A DNA stretch of 64,000 nt, taken from the NCBI RefSeq assembly GCF_964275005.1, contig NC_092706.1:25640942-25704941 (forward strand), in the 5' to 3' direction. Position 1 is the first letter of the stretch. Every line of letters starts with the position of its first letter. The DNA comes from Diadema setosum (taxonomy: Eukaryota; Echinodermata; Echinoidea; Diadematoida; Diadematidae). Below the pieces are notes generated by a model. The model was not told the origin of the DNA and searched no databases. It saw only the letters and a list, made by a program, of their open reading frames with translations. The translations under genes and the position numbers were made by a program. Positions 50,666 through 63,381 of the stretch are shown here, in pieces.

Positions 50666-53600
50666 TATAAATGTATAGATGAAATAGGACAGATTGTTCT
50701 CATACGTGACGTTCCTTCATGAAGAGGAAAGGACATTAAAAATTGCAACTGTTCTCCTGTTCAAACAATAAAACAAAGTCATATTGAGTAGGCATACTAT
50801 AAAAGAATTTGAACGTTTATTTAGATTTAGATATGCATGTAATAATGATGGCTAACGATAATTTTTGAAACGTAGCGTCTTGTTGATTTACGTAGTTAAA
50901 GTTTCTAAGAACGATGATATTGATGTGTGGCTATTATGAAATGATATTGTTATTGGTAGACATTTATTTTATACTTCCATAAATTAACGGTTGAAAATTA
51001 TCAAGGTCAGTGCTTGAAAATTATTTAGATCAGTCGTTTTCGGATGTCAGTAGGCCTACATGATATCACGGCTCTATACTATGCCATATTGCATTCAGTT
51101 ATTCTAAACGATTAGTAGAGCAGTTAAGCCCTCAAAATCACGTGAATTGTGCAAAATTTGACTAAAGCATGAAACTTTCACCAGTGTTAGTACATACCAT
51201 CAGATTTATTTTAAGATCGAGAGGTAAGTCTGATTTGACCTCTGATGACCTCTAGAGGTCAATGTACTTTAGATATCAGAAAATCGATGTTTTTAGATAT
51301 TTGCGAATGATATATGTGGTTATGTTGCACTAAACATGCATTTATACCACAGAGAAATCATTTCCAGATTCAACAGAGCGCTGACAGGTTTTTACCTTTG
51401 ACCCCTGATGACCTCCAGAGGTCAATGAACTTTAAATATCAAAATATCGATGTTTTTAGACATTTGTGAATGATATATGTGGTTATGATTCACTAAACAT
51501 GCATCTATACTTCAGGGAAACCATTTTCTGATTCCACAGAGCATTGACAGGTTTTAACCTTTGACATCTGATGACCTTTGGAGGTCAATGACCTCAAAAT
51601 ATTATATTGATCTGTGATGTCATTGGTTAATGGTAACCATTGTAAAGATGTACAAAACAAGCATATCTGTCTTACAATGAAGTTGTCTTCATATTCTAAA
51701 GAGCAGACAGGTTTCTACCTTTGGCCTCTGATGACCTTGAGAGGTCAATGACCTCAGAATATCAGAATATTGAAGTATGACATCATTGATGAAAGGTCAA
51801 ACATGGTAAAGATGTACAAAACAAGCATATCTGTGTACAATGACATCGTCTTCATATTCCAAGGCACACAGACGAGTTTCTGCCTTTGACCTCTGATGAT
51901 CTCGAGAGGTCAATGACCTCAAAGTATCAGAATAGTTTGGCATCATCAATGGTAAACATGATGATGTTCTAGAGAGCACTCGTAGGCCCTGTTTATTAAT
52001 GAGCCATTACCGTTCACCTTTGAAAATCACACAAGGTCAAATACCTCGAATGAAATGTGAGGATGTTAATATTGATATTGCGATTATAGTTAATAGTTAA
52101 TAATTGTTTATAATGTAGGGCTTACAAACCATGCATTTCTGTTACCAAAAAATCGGCTACTCATTCCGCAGAACTTTTCAGGTAATTATCTAAGTCGGGT
52201 ATGTGCACAGAGCAAGGGGTGTCGATCTGTTTTCACGTGGGGGGGGGGAACTTGGAAAATATGTAAAAGCATAAGTTCATGGTGCAAAGTAATGAAGAAG
52301 AGGGGGAGGATGTGGGTGGGGGATTGGATTTTTGCAGGTTTAGACCTGAAATCAGTGATTCAGTGTAGCTCTTGTTTAATGTGTGCGTCATCACTTATAC
52401 GGAAGTTGATGGGGTGTGGGCGCATCTCACCTACCCTCCTCCCAAAGACGAAGTTTTTTTTTTTTTTTTTTATGCATACGTTTTGGGGAATATTTGGAAA
52501 ATTATGGATCACCAAGGTGTACCAAGTCTATATGGATGGGAACCCAGCAAGCGCAGCGTTGGCAAGGGTAGGGTATTCCACTCCCATTCGAGAGAGCTCT
52601 TGTATTTTGAGAAATGAGATTCAACGACCTGGCACACAGGCACTTTTGAAGGAATACCTCGAAATTTGTATCAAAAAGGTGTAGTAAGTCAGCCATCTAT
52701 GGAGGGAGACCAATCGACAGAAGGATGGGGGTGGAGATATCCCCCTCCCACATTATGGAGCTTTTGCATTCTTTTGTTTGCAATTCAATGATCTCGTGCC
52801 ACTCTTGGTTGAACTACCATTTTGAAAAAAAAAAAGTCCATACCCAAATGTGTAGCCATAATCAATGCATGGAGGAGAGGTTGATACAGCGAGAGGAGGG
52901 TACGAAAGGGGCTGTTCCCCAATCCTTCCCATGCGAGGGAGCCTTTGCAGTAAGAATAGAAATGTTCCCCAAAAAAATTTAGTATACACATTTATGATGG
53001 AATATTTGGGAAATTATCAGTAAAAGGAGTGTACCAAATCTAAGGGTAGAAACCGAGGAGGGATTGTTAATTGAAAGATACACTACCCCCTCCAACAAGA
53101 GGGATTTGCTTTAATATGTCGGAACTGAAACTAAAGATCTAGTACATACTTTGTGATGATATAGAACGAAAATGGGACAAAAGCACTGAGCGTATATGGA
53201 AGGGGACATAACGAAAGATAGTGTGGGGGAGGGGGTATGCAAAGGAGATTCTGCCTTTTAATCTGGTGCATACTATAGCTGAAATGTTCAGTGACAATTC
53301 ATTTTCTGTCAAAAAAGTGAAGAAAAAAAAAATCTCCGTCTCAGGAAATACTTGGAGGCAAAGTTTTATGTCCCCACCATTCCCCCTCCCATATTTTCTC
53401 GGGAGGCGGGGCAAATGCCTCTTGCCCTCCAAAATGAACAATCGTGCATATATATAGGAAAACCTTTTCATCTTTGGAATTCAAATGAAAATATCTCTTA
53501 AAAAAAATTTTCATAGAATAAGGGAAATTATCATTCCCCAAAGTATGTTATATCTGTGGAAGGAACCAAGCAGGGGGAAGGAGTCTATCGAAAGGAGATA

Positions 53601-53699
53601 TCCCCTCTCACAGAAGGGAGATTTTGCATTTCAGAATTAAATTTTAACAATCCGATGCACACTTAAAGTGAAAAACTTGGGCAGTTTTCTGTCTAAAAA

Positions 53700-54385
53700 G
53701 CAAAAAGCAAAAAACAACAACAAAAACTAACAACAACAAAACATATTCCACATCTCAGAATTTAATGGGGTGGGGGTCAACTATCCCTGCCACCACCCCA
53801 CCCCTCCTCCAAACTGATGCCCCGGTATGTGCATGTGTTTTATTCCACTTGTTGAAAAGAAGAGAGAGTTTTAAGAAACAATATTGTTCAGTGGTCGCTA
53901 TCCCAGTCAAGTAAATTGTTTATCAATAAGGCGATTTCCTTCACCTGTATACCTTAAGATGATGTAGGCCTGGTATTTGCCTTGCACGTTATTACATCTA
54001 TTTCTTTTTTAGTATTCTCGTTTATATTTTGATGTGAAAGTTGTTTACTTTGCCACGATTTTATTTGTACATAGAAAAAATAATCCAAGACTGAAAATGA
54101 AACTGATACAATATTTGATGATTGACATGATGCACATATTGTGTATTTCTATAGCAATAAAAGTGAGCAATTCAAAAGGCGTGTACTCATTTCACATGAA
54201 CATTAGCGATGATCCTCTGACCTCTGGAGGATATTGAAAGATATGCATCAAAATGTAAGAATATTGATGTCTGGTCTCATTGGTTTGTAATGGCCAGCTG
54301 CTTATGAAATAATAATTATATTTTAAAAAAATGCATTTTGTGTGTGTGTGTGTGTGTGTGTCCAAAATTGTATGCAGAGTATTCC
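53700..54385 (+). other. Segment present in copy 2 and absent from copy 1 of the long-TIR element
   Basis: Copy 1 goes straight from AAGCAAAAACC to CACACACAGTTCAATTTTGA (33030-33065). Copy 2 has about 670 bases between, ending with a (GT)n run at 54339-54361. Related short sequence at both junctions (ATTCCACA at about 53747 and 54380) suits a deletion in copy 1. No coding signal. Confidence 0.65.
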
Positions 54386-55328
54386 ACACACAGTTCAATT
54401 TTGACTTCCATCTAGGACAATGAGCGGTTACTTTTTTCTCAACTACACTGTAATATCAAAATCTATTGAAAAAACACGGTGGCGGCTGGGTCTAACACAT
54501 TATCATTCCTTTTCGTTGGAGATCCATGCGGGATGGTCAAAACAAACATAAAAAACAGATATCTCAGACCTAATTGTTATAACAAAGCATCATATCCTCA
54601 TATACCCAACCCAACCCTCTATGTCCAGACAATGTAAACCACCCCATGGACTTACTTGGAGCTTTAGAATATCCTTTGTCAACAGAGAGAGAGACATCCA
54701 AACCTTTGCAGTGCCGACTAAGATCTGCCATGGAACTGATTGGTATTGGCTCTGCATCATTGACAGCAGATCTCGTTTCCTATTCTCCTCCTTCTTCTTC
54801 TTCTTCTTCTTCTTCTTCTTCTTCTTCTTCTTCTTTATTATACTGTGTAATCTTGTAATATTCTGCCATGGAGCCTTTTCTTAATTGGTTAAATAAGGTA
54901 TCCAAAGAGCTATATGAAGCAAAAAACAACAAACAAATGCAAAAACAAAAAGAGAGAGACATATGTATCTTTAATAACAGAGCTGAATATTGAGTATCTC
55001 TCTCCTGAAGTGTTTCAAAGAGATACAAGAGACAGTGGCCGAGAGTAGCCGCCACCTTTTTTGGGAGTAGGCCTACTTTGTGTTCTTGCAAATGATGCCT
55101 GACATTTTTGGTCATTTGCCCTATTTGAAGAATGCAGCAATAGAGCTACAACTTCCTGCGGAGTGGATATTGTGGGGTTCTTGATGCAGAACATCATCGC
55201 TGAATTTGCCTGTGCTGTACTTTCTTACAGGGATTGCCATTGTAGTTTTGTTTTGTTTTGTTTTGCTTTGTTTTGTTTTTCAAGTGTGGCTGTAACACTG
55301 CTTGTTTTGCATATGATGGTCATTGCAG

Positions 55329-55592
55329 CTAAAGAGTGCATATCTTCTCTGGATCATTCCAAACTTCATGATGTTTCACCTGGGTGAATGGATCCCAGAT
55401 GATGCATGCATATTCCAGGACAGTCCTGAGCGGCATGGAGTAGCAACACACCTGAACTTTATGATACTCGTATCTTCGTCTGGAGAGAGTCTTTGGTTGA
55501 AGTATAACCTTTTTAAGCTGCTGTGGCGATTTGATTCCAGCTGAGCATCCTATTGGAACTCCAAAATATTTTGCACAATCCGCTTTCTCCAT
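55329..55592 (-). pseudogene. Possible LINE C-terminal fragment inside long-TIR element, copy 2
   Basis: It matches the frame at 33986-34249 in copy 1 with only a few residue changes (for example VQVCCYSMPL for VQVFCYSMPL). LRTVLEYACIIWDP resembles LINE RT C-terminal regions. It is probably passenger sequence. Confidence 0.35.
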
Positions 55593-56558
55593 GGTTTGCC
55601 ATGAATGCTTGTATATCTATTCCCTTGGTAGGTCTCGGATGGCAATAGCTAGTTGCAATACACAGGATTGCTTCATGTGGAATGCATGTTGGGCCTCACA
55701 GTATGTCGAAGTTTTCAAGATGGTCCATGATGTCGCAGCTGTGGACTGTATACTCCAGGACCATAAGTCATTCATCGCAGTCATACTGTAACAACCCACC
55801 AGCTTTACACTGGCCAATACAGGCCCACCAGCTGGAAACTATGCAAATATTGCCCATGAGCTTGACACTTAGGCAAACCAGTCCCATAATGAGTCCGACA
55901 GATGGGGGAAAAGATCTATGAGACTTACACTGAATAGATTAAACACTCTGTATATCAGTCTCGTGGGCCTTGTTTTCCTTGTCGAGATAATGGCCATATT
56001 TGCCTATATTTGCTAGTCTACATAACTTACCCAAACATAACAGTTATATTTGAGGTCACTGCCATCACTCAAGAAACTTAAGCTTTATTTCTGAAGTAAT
56101 TGATCTCTCACATTTCAGAGACCTGTTACTATAAACCAATGCTCTGTGAAATATGCATACATACTTTGATCAAAACGTCAATGCGTGATTTGTGCATGAT
56201 TAAGCATTTACGATTACACCAATGAAGCCAAACATCAATACAGGTAAGCCTACACATGTGACCTCAGTGACCTCTCATTGTCCTGAGAGGTCAAAGTTGG
56301 ATATTAATGCACAGGCTAATGACCAATGTTCCATGGAATGACAAGATTCTTCTATTATAGCATAAATGATTGTACATCGGGTATTACAAAGTTGACCATT
56401 GACTATACATAGAATATCAATATTCTGATATTTTGAGGTCATTGACCTGTCACCTTCCTCAGAGGTCAAAGGTAGAGACACGTGAGTAATTTCTCTTGCT
56501 CTGTGGAATAGGAAAACAATCCAATTGTAATACAAATGAATATAACATCTAAATCATG

Positions 56559-56943
56559 TTTTCATTGCAACTGATTGACAAATTGCCCTACATCGACGTA
56601 AATAAGCACTGAATTGATCAGTGTTTTAGTAGTAGCCATGATAAAAAATCATGGGCGTACATACTCGAGCAGGATTCGAACCTACGACCTCCTGATCACC
56701 GGACAGGCGTCATCTCCACTAGACCATCGAGCTTTCGCCCGACAGCAGGTGTTGGTTCTAATCCTTATAGCAGGCAGCGGGTACTGCTTTGTTATTCAAA
56801 TTCATGAAAATTCTTCCGTCGTGATGTTTTCATTGCAACTGATTGACAAATTGCCCTACATCGACATTTACGTCGATGTAGGGCAATTTGTCAATCAGTT
56901 GCAATGAAAACATCACGACGGAAGAATTTTCATGAATTTGAAT
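56559..56943 (-). mobile_element. 385-bp SINE-like foldback insertion with 8-bp target duplication
   Basis: AAATCATG stands on both sides (56551-56558 and 56944-56951), and copy 1 of the host element has a single AAATCATG at the same site. On the minus strand 56733 to 56662 is tRNA-like: TGGTCTAGTGGAGATGACG (A-box) and GTAGGTTCGAATCC (B-box), with a partly paired acceptor stem. At the right end (56819-56943) sequences such as GATTGACAAATTGCCCTACA are followed by their reverse complement, forming a long hairpin. The same phrase also opens the left end at about 56572. Confidence 0.75.
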
Positions 56944-57484
56944 AAATCATGTTTGTCATCAACCAATTGCACCAAATATCAATGTTCTGACATTTTGAGG
57001 TCATTGGCCTCATCATAGGTCATCTGAGGTCATCAGAGGTCAAAGGTAGAAATCTGACTCGAAAGGCTCAGTGGAACATTGAGGCAATTCCTCTTACAAA
57101 AATTAGTTTTTAGTACATAATTATCGTGTTTCAGTTATGAGTGACGCATTAAGATATCAATTTTCTGACATTTTGAGGTAATTGACCTCTGGAGGTCATC
57201 AGAGGTCAAAGGTAGAAACCTGCCAGGGCTCTGTGGAACATAAAGATAATTTCACTGTGACAAAAATTAAGTTTTAATACATCATTACTGTGTTTATCAT
57301 TAATCAATGACGCAAAATATCAATTTTCTTAGATTTTGAGGTCATTGACCTCTAGAGGTCATCAGAGGTCAATTCAGACTTACCTCCTGATCTTAAAATT
57401 AATCTTATAGCATGTACTAACAATGGTGAAAGTTTCATGCTTTAGTCAAATTTTGCACAATTCTTCGGCTTATCTGCTCTACTA

Positions 57485-57895
57485 GATGCTTCAATAAGTT
57501 ATTTATAGTACCGACATTTATATGTGAGATGTATTTAAATTATCTGAAGGAAAATGATCTATAATCTAGATAAAATTACATTAACTTTTAAAGCATAGCT
57601 CATGATTGGACTCTACATGCGCCTACTATGACTCAACAGGGATGTTATGCTATCCGAGGCTGCGCGCGCAAAGTCATGACCATACGACCCTCCGTTTGTA
57701 TATCTACAGCCCTCTCTTTTTACCGCAGCGACCCTGTAAGTAGCAGTCGAAACAATAGGTCTACGTACCCAAAGAGGCAGACACCCTGGATTCAGGTACG
57801 TACGAGCAAAATGGATATCTCCTTCCCACTAATCCCATTATATTGACGTCCAGCTTATAATTTTTTTTTTCATGCATTATGCTGGATGAACAACG

Positions 57896-57928
<33 letters not shown>

Positions 57929-59520
57929 ATACATTTAGCAGAACAGACATGTATGGGTCTAATGCCAATCGTAACAAATCAATGAATCTTTAGGTAAAAT
58001 GTCAGTTAACGCTTAAGTTTATTTCGATTAACAGATTAACATTTAACTCGTTATTACGTAATTCAGCTGACTTTAATACGCTGTTTAACAAATAGAGTAA
58101 ACATTAACAGATAGACGTACCATCAGAATCGGCCATAAGGAGAAACGGCTTTTAAAATGAAGCGCAAGATTATCAGATCATTGAATGAATGATGCATCAC
58201 GTGATATGTGTGTTAATTGTCTATTCTTTTTAAACAGAAATTTGTATTTCACTGACACACAACGAAAAACACGTTACACAAATGAAATCATTCAAGCTTA
58301 CACAAAATGTAAAAATGTACAGTTGTAAATAGATACATGCATACGCACATAAAATTTCCATCACAATGTTAATATCATCATAACTATGTTGTTACCGAAC
58401 ATAGCATTTAAGTCTATTCGTGAAATTCGCTTATCTTCAGATAAAGAATATTGCATGATATCTTCCAAGTTATCGATGCTGACTTTATGCAGAGAGAGTA
58501 TGTATAGTAGATGTAAGATAACTGACTAATATTGCAAGTACACAGCAGAAGGAAACTCTTGAGTGACGACATTATTATTTAGTTTTGATTTACATCAATA
58601 ACTGTTACAAAATAATATAATCTATGGTTTCAATATTACAGACATGGTTTGCCTCTCAATTACCTAATCGAGTCGTCTATTGATTTTGTACAAGTTGAGT
58701 TTTTTTTTTTTGTTCTTATTTTTGAGGAGTGCATTTTCACTTTACTGATCTTGTTGGTGTACAGTTCATTTAATGTATTTCTGTGTCATTTGCATTTACA
58801 AAATTGTGATAAAATGATACTAGAATGTCACTTCTTTAGCTCGAGCATTTCCTAAATTTTTAGAGTATTGGTCTGATGTAAATGGTAACTATCAAACGTA
58901 TGTCATTGGTAGATTCTTCAGAGTAAACGTACTATAGAAACCCTTGTGTAAGGGTTTAAAAATGCATTCTTTTGGTAACTTTAGCATCCCTTCAGGGGCC
59001 CGAATCACGCCAAAGCACTATAATAGCAACCGCAACCGCATATTCAAATTGATAGAGACAATGACGTCATTAAGGTAAATGCCTCCCAATAAACTATGCA
59101 CAAATCTTCTCTATAAATTCCTGTTGTTGACATAAAATCCTGGAGAGAGTTGTGTTTGGCACCAACAAGTAGTAATTTTAAGAGAAAATAAATAACAAGA
59201 GGCGGCAATAGCTTTACTATTTACATCTCTTAGTGTACAAATCTATATGGTAGAGTTATGAGATGATGTCTTGAATGCATCTTGGGTACAATTTATAAAG
59301 TATAAACATCCTGTACCTACTGAAAACATGATTAAACAACATTTTCACTTAACAATTTCATATCTGTTTTTGCGTCCGATTTTTTTTTGTGAAACTTATA
59401 CCACGCCGATTTTGATATGTTTCTTTCTTTTTCACAGAAATAAATCAAACTATTGAATATTCTTTTAATCTAATAAAACACGCTATGAAGTGATTCAGTC
59501 AGGGGTTACGATAACTGACT
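57485..59520. other. Intergenic stretch without recognised genes
   Basis: A (CA)n run lies at about 57897-57923 and a poly-T at about 58699-58710. The frame at 57628-57846 shows no recognisable domain. The sequence near 59435-59460 (AGAAATAAATCAAACTATTG) resembles a LINE 3' end. Confidence 0.45.
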
Positions 59521-59580
59521 TAATAATTCAATTCAATTCAATTCAATTCAATTCATTTATTTTCATACTTCTCGTATATG
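59521..59580 (-). mobile_element. LINE 3' terminus with (AATTC)n, minus strand
   Basis: TAATTCAATTCAATTCAATT at about 59522-59556 is the reverse complement of the (GAATT)n tail seen at 24113-24140. 59580-59820 may be its 3' UTR but shows no coding homology I can name. An (AT)n run follows at 59876-59912. Confidence 0.5.
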
Positions 59581-59873
59581 AGTGTCACATCAGAAATAAT
59601 AATACAGGTTCTTTTACCTTGTAATCAATGTGCAAAAACGAACAATATAGATAACACATCAATTGAAAGGATAACTGGTCGAAATCGAATGGGGTTGAAC
59701 AAAGAGAAGTATGACGGGATCTACATGAAAGCAAGCTTGTTTGCCAGTAAGCCCCAAGTAGTCAGTGCTTGTGAAAAAGAAACGGAGAACGGATGGAAGA
59801 TAAGACCAGGCGAGTGAATGATACCAAATTAGAAAAGCGGGGTATGCCTATGTGATAAAAAAAAGAAGAAAAA

Positions 59874-59915
<42 letters not shown>

Positions 59916-59956
59916 CTTTTTCTGTTCCCTAAATACAGTAGCATCTTTTTTTTTTT

Positions 59957-61140
59957 GATTTTTGATTTGATTTTATTGGTTCCTGCATTATATCATTGCT
60001 CATGCAGATACATAAACATATATCATATACATTAATGGTACCATACATATAAATGGATATACATGAACACTAATAGCTGACAAAATGAGTTTTTTCATTA
60101 CCTTCAGAATATACAGCAATACATTTCTTCATTGCCTGTACATAAATGTCCAACAGAACAGTGATGCAATGAATAACGCAGAAGGGCTACAGCTTAAGCA
60201 TTGCTTGATTTGCATGCAGCCCTCGTACATAATACATAACATATAGGAAAATAGGGAAGGGATGACTTGCACAGAGATAGGGATAGGAGAAAGGAGAGAG
60301 GAGAGGTCTGTCTGCTTTCACTGTTACACAAAGTTAGAACACCTGGATCTCTGAAGAGCAAAGCATGGCAAAGTATTTTCTCACCGAGGTACAGGTGAAC
60401 AGTTACAGGTCATGGTCGGTTACATAACATTACGCAATAAATTCAGAACAACGATAATTCCACGAGGGAATTTCATATACAATACAATTGCATTGACATT
60501 ATAAGATCACTGATATCCAGAGAGCAGCATTGTCTTTACAGCTTTCTTGAAAGAATACATAGACTTTAAAGTTCGAATTTCTGAAGGAAGAGAGTTCCAA
60601 ATATCAGGTCCAGTGTGTCTGATAGATTTCAGAGCCATCACTGTTTTAGGATTTTGTAGATGAAATTTATCAGATTGCCTTGTGGGATAAGAATGTATAT
60701 CCTTGTTTAAATGAAATAATGAGAAAAAAGAAGATGGCAACTGACCGTTATACAAACGAAACATAAAAAGTGAATTTTGCAAAAAATTAATATCATTTAC
60801 CTTTAGTGTTTTTAATTCTACGAACAAAGGATCTGAATGGTCCCGATAACCTGAATTGGTGCATATACGTATAGCTTTCTTTTGCAGAAGCAATATACTG
60901 TCAATGTGACTTTTCGCAGTTGCCCAAACAATGTTACAATATGAGATGTTCGATAATATCAAGGAATTATAAAGCATAAATAAAATATTCTTTGGGACAT
61001 AATACTTATCAGCTTACAGAGTATACCAACGTTACGAGACACTTTATCTGAGATATATTGCACATGAGCATTCCATTTCAAATTTTCATTGATATATATT
61101 CCAAGGAATTTGACACTTTCTTTTTGTTCCAATAATATAC
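59957..61140 (-). mobile_element. CR1/L2-like LINE 3' part, minus strand (intact C-terminal frame)
   Basis: The frame at 60507-60977 reads MLYNSLILSNISYCNIVWAT, then SGYRDHSDPLFVELKTLKVN, then IHSYPTRQSDKFHLQNPKTV, then PDIWNSLPSEIRTLKSMYSF, ending LLSGYQ. It is the same family as the interrupted copy at 8590-8911/14868-15990 and supplies the uninterrupted site (ACATAATACTTATCAGCTTA) that defines the palindrome's insertion point. The 3' UTR extends to about 59957 and the copy is truncated at about 61140. Confidence 0.8.
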
Positions 61141-61492
61141 CATCTTGAATTCATAGTAAGCAAACAGAGTACAGAATACATATTTAGTGTCGATTAAACA
61201 ACAATGGTAACTGCTGAGAATATCTACGTGTGCAAAGCAACATGTATAAAAAAAAATGATTGTATCTTTTAGTGTAATCATTAGAGAAATGAAGGGGGAG
61301 GGGAGAAAGCAAAGGGCCGCCAGGGAGCCATGATACAAAAGGAGGTGGTAAGATATTTCTCCTTTTTTTTTTTCCTTCATTTTGTCTTTTTCTTGTTTTT
61401 TATCCAATCTAATGAAGATCTGATCCTCAAAGACCTATTACGTGGGTGCATTCAGTTTCTTTTTCAACAATGCCATCAAAACGATTGGTCTA

Positions 61493-61761
61493 TCAGCCGC
61501 AAGTAGGCTGGGCTCTACCAATGTCGCAGTACTCGTAACGCACCGACGGGTCAGTGGTGTAACACCACGCCCAGTCACCCCCGTCAGGATTTCGGCAAAA
61601 GTTGTGGTCGCCCAGTCCCACGTTAGGGTAATCTTGTAATTGCGTGTGGTCCCACGGCGTTTGCGATGTCCACTTCTGACAAGTCCTGCCGTTTACAGTC
61701 TCGTTAACATAGCCCCGGTAGTCCACCGCCCACAGGTAGTCGGTAAAACATTCAATGCCGT
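61493..61761 (-). CDS. Kringle domain exon, last coding exon of a minus-strand gene
   Basis: Acceptor CATAAAG lies before base 61761; the exon is phase 1 in. It reads GIECFTDYLWAVDYRGYVNE, then GRTCQKWTSQTPWDHTQLQD, then GLGDHNFCRNPDGGDWAWCY, then TTDPSVRYEYCDIGRAQPTC, G and a stop (TGA at 61495-61493). All six kringle cysteines and the core NxCRNPD and WCYTTDP motifs are present, about 85 residues, the usual kringle length. Kringles are disulfide-bonded secreted or surface binding modules. The stop sits where the neighbouring kringle exon has a leucine codon, followed by a lost donor, so this end may be a recent truncation. The open frame upstream of the acceptor is intron. Confidence 0.85.
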
Positions 61762-63381
61762 CTTTATGTGACAGAGGGAATGGACATAAAATTGATACAT
61801 GAGGTAACGAATTGTTAAAGCTGTAATTTTCTTTTTCTGCCATGAATCCAACAAGATCTACATTTGTATTTTTCTTTCTCATTGTCACAACCATCAGATT
61901 TTTTTTGTTTTGTTTATGGTTATATACTCTCCCCTTTTCCAAATTTCCAAATTGCTAAGGTCTTATATAATCTTTAATGTATTCAGTATCCGGTATACGA
62001 CTTAAATATATTTAAGTTTATTTCTTTTGTTTGTTTATGTCATCGATCTGTAATTGTGTGAGTCATGTTACTACAAATGTATTGTAATTTTATATTTTGT
62101 GTATATACAAGGCGGCATTGGAAAGCAATTAGCGAACTGAATGTGCCTACCCTATATAAAAAAAAAAGAAAACATGAATAAATGATAAATGAAATGAGTA
62201 AAATGAATAAATAGAGTAAATGATAAATAGGAATATAGATTCGATAACTAAAAGATGGATACAAATAATGCCCTGACTTGATCGAATTTGTAAGTTCGAA
62301 AAATACAATGAATGAATAACAGTATCCAAGGTCTTTGTGGCGTGACAAGAAATCTGTCAGTCTAATGTAGGTTTACTAATGGCATTATGACGGTATCAAA
62401 TGAAATACTAAATACTTATTTGCACTCTCTAAATTGTTTTAAAATCCAAAAACAGCAAGTAGAGAAAGGAAACGGAAAAAGAACACTTTTAGAGTACAAG
62501 AATATTACTCAAATTATTCTAAACCTTTCCATAGAAAAGTAAAGAAAGTGTAAAGAGAAAATCAACAAGGAAAAGAAGAGACGAAGGAGAAGTGAGCAAG
62601 AACAACAACTTATCTACGCGTTTTTTCATAAACAATAAAGATATGGTAAGTTTCAAGTGTTGTATTCGTGTAGTAATATTGTTCGTTATTACCATGCCTG
62701 ATGACCTGCATGTAGATGTTCATTAACATTTCTTTTTTAGATATAAGATTGACAATAAAAAATATTGTCAATTCGAAATGATCAAGTTCGAATAACATAA
62801 CGAAAAATAATTATTCCGTGACAAACTTCCCATGAGGAAATTCCCCATCATCAGTTAGAATGGAGACCATCTTCGACAGTAATGCAACTGGTTATCAATG
62901 GTGTAGCAATAACAAAAATTACTATCATTATTATTATTATTATTATTATCATTATCATCATCATCATTATTATTATCATTATTATCATCATAATCATTAT
63001 TGTTTTTGTTATTATTATCATTGTTACTACCACTACCATTATTATTGTTATTGTTTTTATCATTATTATTATTGTTATTATTATTATTATGATTATTACT
63101 ATCATTACAATTACTATTACCATGGCGTTTTATTTGCTGTAATCATTATAGAAGTGAAAGGAAGAAAAAACACAGGCCGGGAACGCTATGATACGGAAAA
63201 CAGCATCAGTAATAACTTTTTTCCGTTTTCTGTTTCTTCTTCGACATCCCATCATCTTTTTCTTCTTCCAATACATTTTCCTTATCTGATAGTCTAGTGA
63301 GGATCTGTACTTGAAGGACTTAATATCAAGTGAACGCTTTCACTAAAGACATTTTCTTTCATTAACACCCTCAACACGTAC
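61762..63381 (-). other. Intron between the two kringle exons
   Basis: It contains a long Thr/Ile-type (ATT/ATC)n complex repeat at about 62923-63120. Sequence at about 62225-62450 (GATCGAATTTGTAAGTTCG; AAATACTTATTTGCACTC) resembles that at 63785-63930 (GGTCGAAATCGTAAATTTGG; ATACTTACTTCTTATTTGTA). This shows that the kringle exon was duplicated together with its flanking intron. Confidence 0.6.
62923..63120. repeat. Complex (ATT)n/(ATC)n trinucleotide repeat
   Basis: About 200 bases built from ATT, ATC and GTT triplets. Tyr/His-rich and Ile-rich open frames on both strands are artefacts of the repeat. Confidence 0.9.

Larger units (their letters stand above)
51115..57482. mobile_element. Long-TIR element, copy 2 (6368 bp, TA target duplication)
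   Basis: It has the same GTAGAGCAG/CTGCTCTAC ends as copy 1, flanked by TA at 51113-51114 and 57483-57484. It lines up with copy 1 over nearly its whole length with very high identity. Two large differences exist: an extra roughly 670 bases at about 53700-54385, and a 385-bp insertion at 56559-56943. The (TTC)n tract is at 54787-54836, and the roughly 162-bp arm modules are again present. No transposase is recognised. Confidence 0.85.

Noticed and set aside
56662..56733. Functional tRNA gene on the minus strand
   Set aside because: The A and B boxes are fair, but the acceptor stem has a mismatch, the anticodon stem is irregular, and it is part of a repeat with target duplications. SINE head is the better call.
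57628..57846. Possible exon (MTQQGCYAIRGCARKVMTIR…)
   Set aside because: No recognisable domain, no matching splice sites that I could support, and no neighbouring exon.
59578..59817. Possible small gene (MSVTSEIIIQVLLPCNQCAK…)
   Set aside because: It follows directly on a LINE (AATTC)n 3' terminus and shows no domain or splice evidence; it is likely LINE 3' UTR or chance.
62860..63297. Tyr/His-rich protein
   Set aside because: Product of the (ATT/ATC)n repeat; open in several frames on both strands, as expected of triplet repeats.
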